From contig JAEDCX010000081.1 of the NCBI GenBank assembly GCA_016293925.1, forward strand, positions 1 to 9,453: DNA of 9,453 nt, given 5' to 3'. The DNA comes from Lachnospiraceae bacterium. GTDB lineage: Bacteria; Bacillota; Clostridia; Lachnospirales; Lachnospiraceae. Below are positions 6,527 to 9,453 of this stretch, piece after piece; positions within the stretch are counted from its first letter, which is position 1, and each line of letters begins with the position of its first letter. A model generated the notes under the pieces. It saw only the letters and a list, made by a program, of their open reading frames with translations, made no database searches and was not told where the DNA came from. The position numbers and the translations under genes are program-made.

Positions 6527-7618
6527 ATGAAGAGAAAAAAGATAGGACTGGCTGTCATAGGATTGATGGGCTGTTTCGCCTTTACAATGGCAGGATGCGG
6601 CGGGAAAACTGCGACATCCGTGAATCAACAGGAGGAGAATTCGTCTGAAGAAACAGAGAATGTGAATACAGAGGATGAAGAGATGACAGAGAATAGAGAA
6701 CAGACGGTAGAGGACCTTCCGAATCAGGATCTGACGATGGAGGAGACCGGTGAGACACAGCCGGAGCTCAAACCGGAAGAACTTCCGACGGATGAGAACG
6801 GTGTGGTGGTGGACTGCCCGAAGGATGTCTATACGAAGCGTACCGGCATGGAGTATGGAACCGTGGAGCATATTACATATCATTCCGAGACAACGGGTTC
6901 CGACAGAGGAGCCAATGTGCTTCTGCCGGCAGGATATTCAACCGAGAAGAAGTATCCGGTATTGTATTTCCAGCATGGTATTTTCGGCGATGAGTATAGC
7001 ATGACCAACGATAATAACAATCATGTGAAAGAGATCTTCGGCAATCTTGCTGCGGATGGACTGGCACGGGAGGTTATTGTAGTATTTACGAGTATGTTTG
7101 CGACTGCAGATCCGAATCTGAAACCCGGCTTTACCACAGAACAGATGGTACCGTATGACAATTTTATCCATGATCTGGTCAATGACCTGATGCCTTACAT
7201 GGAAGAGAACTATTCCATTCTGACGGGAAGAGAGAACACCGCCGTTCTGGGCTTTTCCATGGGGGGAAGAGAGTCATTGTACATTGGAGTCACGAGACCT
7301 GATCTGTTCGCCTACACAGGTGCGATTTCCCCAGCACCGGGATTGACCCCGGGCCGGGACTGGGCAATGGAACATGTGGGCCAGATGCAGGAGGATGAAC
7401 TGAAGATTACGGATACGGAGAATCTCCCGAAACTGTTAATGGTGTGCTGCGGATCCAAGGACAGCGTAGTAGGTGCATTCCCGAAGAGTTACCATGAGAT
7501 TATGGAACGTAACGGTGTGGATCATATGTGGTATGAAATCCCCGGTGCCGATCATGATAATCAGGCAATCAGAAGCGGGATATACAACTTCATGATTCGC
7601 TGGCCGGAAGCGGAATAA
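6527..7618 (+). CDS. Surface lipoprotein esterase, CE1/esterase-D-like alpha/beta hydrolase
   Basis: This is a 363-aa secreted, lipid-anchored hydrolase. It starts with a basic and hydrophobic signal peptide ending in lipobox MAGC, with Cys24 as the lipidated residue. A low-complexity acidic linker (about 28-90, rich in Glu, Thr, Asn and Asp) holds the enzyme away from the membrane. The catalytic domain shows the CE1-like pattern: YHSETTGSDRGANVLLPAGY, oxyanion strand LYFQHGIFGDE, nucleophile Ser244 in GFSMGGRES, Asp312 in CCGSKDS and His343 in GADHDNQ. The triad appears complete. Relatives include feruloyl and acetyl xylan esterases and esterase D, so ester groups on plant polysaccharides are likely substrates, though not provable here. 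The start at 6527 places the signal peptide correctly. GGGAGAAAG (6511-6519) lies upstream, while the earlier TTG at 6494 would add a poor N terminus. It is separately promoted and converges with the galactosidase. Confidence 0.88.
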   Translation: MKRKKIGLAVIGLMGCFAFTMAGCGGKTATSVNQQEENSSEETENVNTEDEEMTENREQTVEDLPNQDLTMEETGETQPELKPEELPTDENGVVVDCPKDVYTKRTGMEYGTVEHITYHSETTGSDRGANVLLPAGYSTEKKYPVLYFQHGIFGDEYSMTNDNNNHVKEIFGNLAADGLAREVIVVFTSMFATADPNLKPGFTTEQMVPYDNFIHDLVNDLMPYMEENYSILTGRENTAVLGFSMGGRESLYIGVTRPDLFAYTGAISPAPGLTPGRDWAMEHVGQMQEDELKITDTENLPKLLMVCCGSKDSVVGAFPKSYHEIMERNGVDHMWYEIPGADHDNQAIRSGIYNFMIRWPEAE

Positions 7619-7645
7619 GTGTTTTGGGAGCAGATTCCCGCAGTG

Positions 7646-9453
7646 TTACGATTCGTATTCGTAGTACCATGCCTCGGCACTGAAATCCTCTTCAGACTGT
7701 CCGTAGGCGGCCAGAATCCGATAAGGACGACCGGCTGCGATTCCGGGGAGAGAATTTGAGTTCATATTGCGGAGTGCTTCCTCTATACTGAGGGAGTGCT
7801 CAAATCTATGGAAAATGAGCATCCCGCGATGACCGAGTTCCCGGATAACCAGCTGCTGACCGCAGGGAGTATTGTAGCTGTCAGCGTTGGTATCAATCAA
7901 AACGGTTCTGCCGTCACGGATGATGTCGGATACCTGCCGATAGAAAGCGATACCATCTTCTATCAGTTCCCACTGATGTTCGGACATGTTGTAGATATCA
8001 CCGCTTAGGCACATACGTCCCAAAAAGGTGGATACGATGGAGTAGAAGATTCTCGCATCGGAGTCACCGGCTCGCATGACTGCCCAGATCTGACTCTGGC
8101 GTGGGGGAATGACGCGATGCATATTGGCGGCAATCAACGGTATGGCGGTGGTTTCATGGGCATCAGAGAAGCTTGCCTGACTGACCAGTTCCATCATGGA
8201 GGGTTCCAGACGATGGCCGCCGCTGGAACAATTCTCAATCACGATACCGGGAATCTCACGGGCGATGGTACGGAAAAATTCACGACTGGCCTCTACCTTG
8301 CGGCGGAGGTTTTCGCCGGGACCGTCATGCCGGGATTCACCGCCGGCATAAGGATCACATCCCATACCCATAGTATCATTATAATCCACCTTCAGATAGC
8401 CGAATTCCGCATCCCGCAGTGTTCCGATGACAGATTTGGTCAGATATTCGATTGCCCACGGGTCTTCCATATCCCAGAATCTTCGGTTACCGACGGTCAG
8501 AGGATAGCCATCCTTTTTGACCAGATGATCGGTTTCCCGGTAGTTGGATGCACCGGAGGTGACGGACTCCATCTCAAACCATAATCCCGGAATCATTCCT
8601 TTGGAGCGGATATAGTCGGCGATTGCTTTCATTCCGCCGGGAAAACGTTCTTCGTTTACATACCAGTCACCAACCCGGTTCCACCAGTTGTCGGACTTAC
8701 CGTACCAGCCTGAATCAATCACTAGGAAACGGATGCCCTTGTCTGCAATCTTATCACAGATGCGTTTCACATTTTCATAACTCGGATTTCCCCAGGTGGT
8801 GCAATATTCGTTGAACATGATTTCCATGGACTGGTCCTGTTCGGAAATCAAGGGATGTTGTGCTTTCACCAGTTTGTCGCATACGTCCAGAAGGGAAGAA
8901 CCTCTGGCAATGACGGCTTTGGGAGCTTCAAAGGTCTCTCCAGGTTTCAGTTCCCGCATCCATTGTCCGAAATCGCGATCCGCAATGCCGCCTGCAATGG
9001 TATAGGTATCTTTATCGCGGCAACGTATCTCTATCTGCCATGAGGAAGCGAGGTAAAGCTGGACACCCAGAAATTCACCGGTTTCGGAATTCTCGATAGC
9101 AAGGAAAGGAAAATATTTACGGACAGGCATGGAGCCTACATTACCGAATTTCTCAATTCGGTATGCACAGCCGTTCCAGGACTTCTCCAGATGCAGATCC
9201 GTAATGGACTCGGAGCGCAGTTTCCCTTCCGCACTCCAGCAGGATTGTAAACGGTAGAGTTTGCTGATGGGTACATCCTTCAGCAGAAAAGATGAGAGCA
9301 TCTCCATGGTCACGGACCGGCTGCCGGAATTGGTGATTCTGGTGTGGATGGCGGTTGCTTCTCCGAGGTCTGTTTCGGTAACTGTCAGGATCAGCGGATC
9401 TTCAGACTGATAAACGATTTCATTCCCGGATTCACGAACCAACTGAAAACGTT
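7646..9453 (-). CDS. GH36-like alpha-galactosidase, N terminus beyond the window
   Basis: At least 601 residues are visible. The frame stays open to the window edge (reading RFQLVRESGNE), so the true start is outside and the TTG at 9442 is not the start. The layout follows clan GH-D: N-terminal beta-sandwich, catalytic barrel from about YCTTWGNPSYENV, and C-terminal beta domain ending YYEYES. Barrel landmarks are FLVIDSGWYG, GDWYVNEERFPGGM and GLWFEME, then the nucleophile Asp in YLKVDYND (codon 8384-8386), the substrate-binding loop ENCSSGGHR and the acid/base Asp in SFSDAHET (codon 8162-8164). It would hydrolyse terminal alpha-galactosides such as raffinose-type sugars or galactomannan side groups. 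No signal peptide can be judged. Compared with the common KWDMNR and SDxTD motifs, the active-site loops are divergent, so substrate preference, for example alpha-N-acetylgalactosamine, is open. Its 3' end is 27 bp from the esterase stop. Confidence 0.88.
   Translation of the reverse strand, partial: RFQLVRESGNEIVYQSEDPLILTVTETDLGEATAIHTRITNSGSRSVTMEMLSSFLLKDVPISKLYRLQSCWSAEGKLRSESITDLHLEKSWNGCAYRIEKFGNVGSMPVRKYFPFLAIENSETGEFLGVQLYLASSWQIEIRCRDKDTYTIAGGIADRDFGQWMRELKPGETFEAPKAVIARGSSLLDVCDKLVKAQHPLISEQDQSMEIMFNEYCTTWGNPSYENVKRICDKIADKGIRFLVIDSGWYGKSDNWWNRVGDWYVNEERFPGGMKAIADYIRSKGMIPGLWFEMESVTSGASNYRETDHLVKKDGYPLTVGNRRFWDMEDPWAIEYLTKSVIGTLRDAEFGYLKVDYNDTMGMGCDPYAGGESRHDGPGENLRRKVEASREFFRTIAREIPGIVIENCSSGGHRLEPSMMELVSQASFSDAHETTAIPLIAANMHRVIPPRQSQIWAVMRAGDSDARIFYSIVSTFLGRMCLSGDIYNMSEHQWELIEDGIAFYRQVSDIIRDGRTVLIDTNADSYNTPCGQQLVIRELGHRGMLIFHRFEHSLSIEEALRNMNSNSLPGIAAGRPYRILAAYGQSEEDFSAEAWYYEYES

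Noticed and set aside
8117..8584. Plus-strand frame opposite the GH36 barrel
   Set aside because: The minus-strand frame carries all glycosidase motifs here, and the plus-strand translation is low-complexity shadow.
9442..9453. TTG at 9442 as the real start of the galactosidase
   Set aside because: The frame continues open to the window edge and the N-terminal beta-sandwich is incomplete, so the start is outside the window.

Overview
The window looks like a chromosomal segment of a gut-type Clostridia, most likely a Lachnospiraceae relative. This is inferred from the moderate GC content, the strong GGAGG-type ribosome binding sites, the multi-domain hybrid histidine kinase, the MocR regulator and the style of the glycoside hydrolase. 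No rRNA, tRNA or CRISPR array was seen, and no intact mobile element.

Layout from left to right. Positions 1-37 hold what is probably the last codons of an upstream gene. Positions 38-200 are a compact control region with a repeat array and a promoter. It contains two identical 9-bp boxes (ACCGTTCAT) exactly 21 bp apart, which is the layout of a LytTR-family response-regulator site, placed just upstream of a promoter with an overlong spacer. They are followed by a two-gene ABC-2 type exporter (ATPase 201-980, permease 999-1760). Next is a 186-bp intergenic region (1761-1946) with a good sigma-A promoter. After it comes a large membrane hybrid sensor kinase (1947-5021: sensor, 7TM-like block, HisKA, HATPase, REC, HPt). 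A MocR-type GntR/aminotransferase regulator (5057-6457) follows 35 bp later and is probably co-transcribed. A surface lipoprotein esterase of the CE1/esterase-D kind (6527-7618) has its own near-consensus promoter, whose -35 overlaps the MocR stop codon. Converging on it from the minus strand, with a 27-bp gap, is a GH36-like alpha-galactosidase (7646-9453) whose N terminus lies outside the window.

How the genes may work together: the exporter looks like a target of a LytTR regulator not encoded here, a common arrangement for small ABC exporters in Firmicutes. The kinase, MocR, esterase and galactosidase stretch suggests sensing and use of plant or dietary glycans. The kinase ectodomain looks like a beta-sandwich of galactose-binding type, the esterase is of a carbohydrate-esterase type, and the galactosidase would remove alpha-galactosyl side groups. 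This functional link is inference from proximity only. I do not see a clearly unprecedented system. The most informative signal is the repeat array at 63-130.
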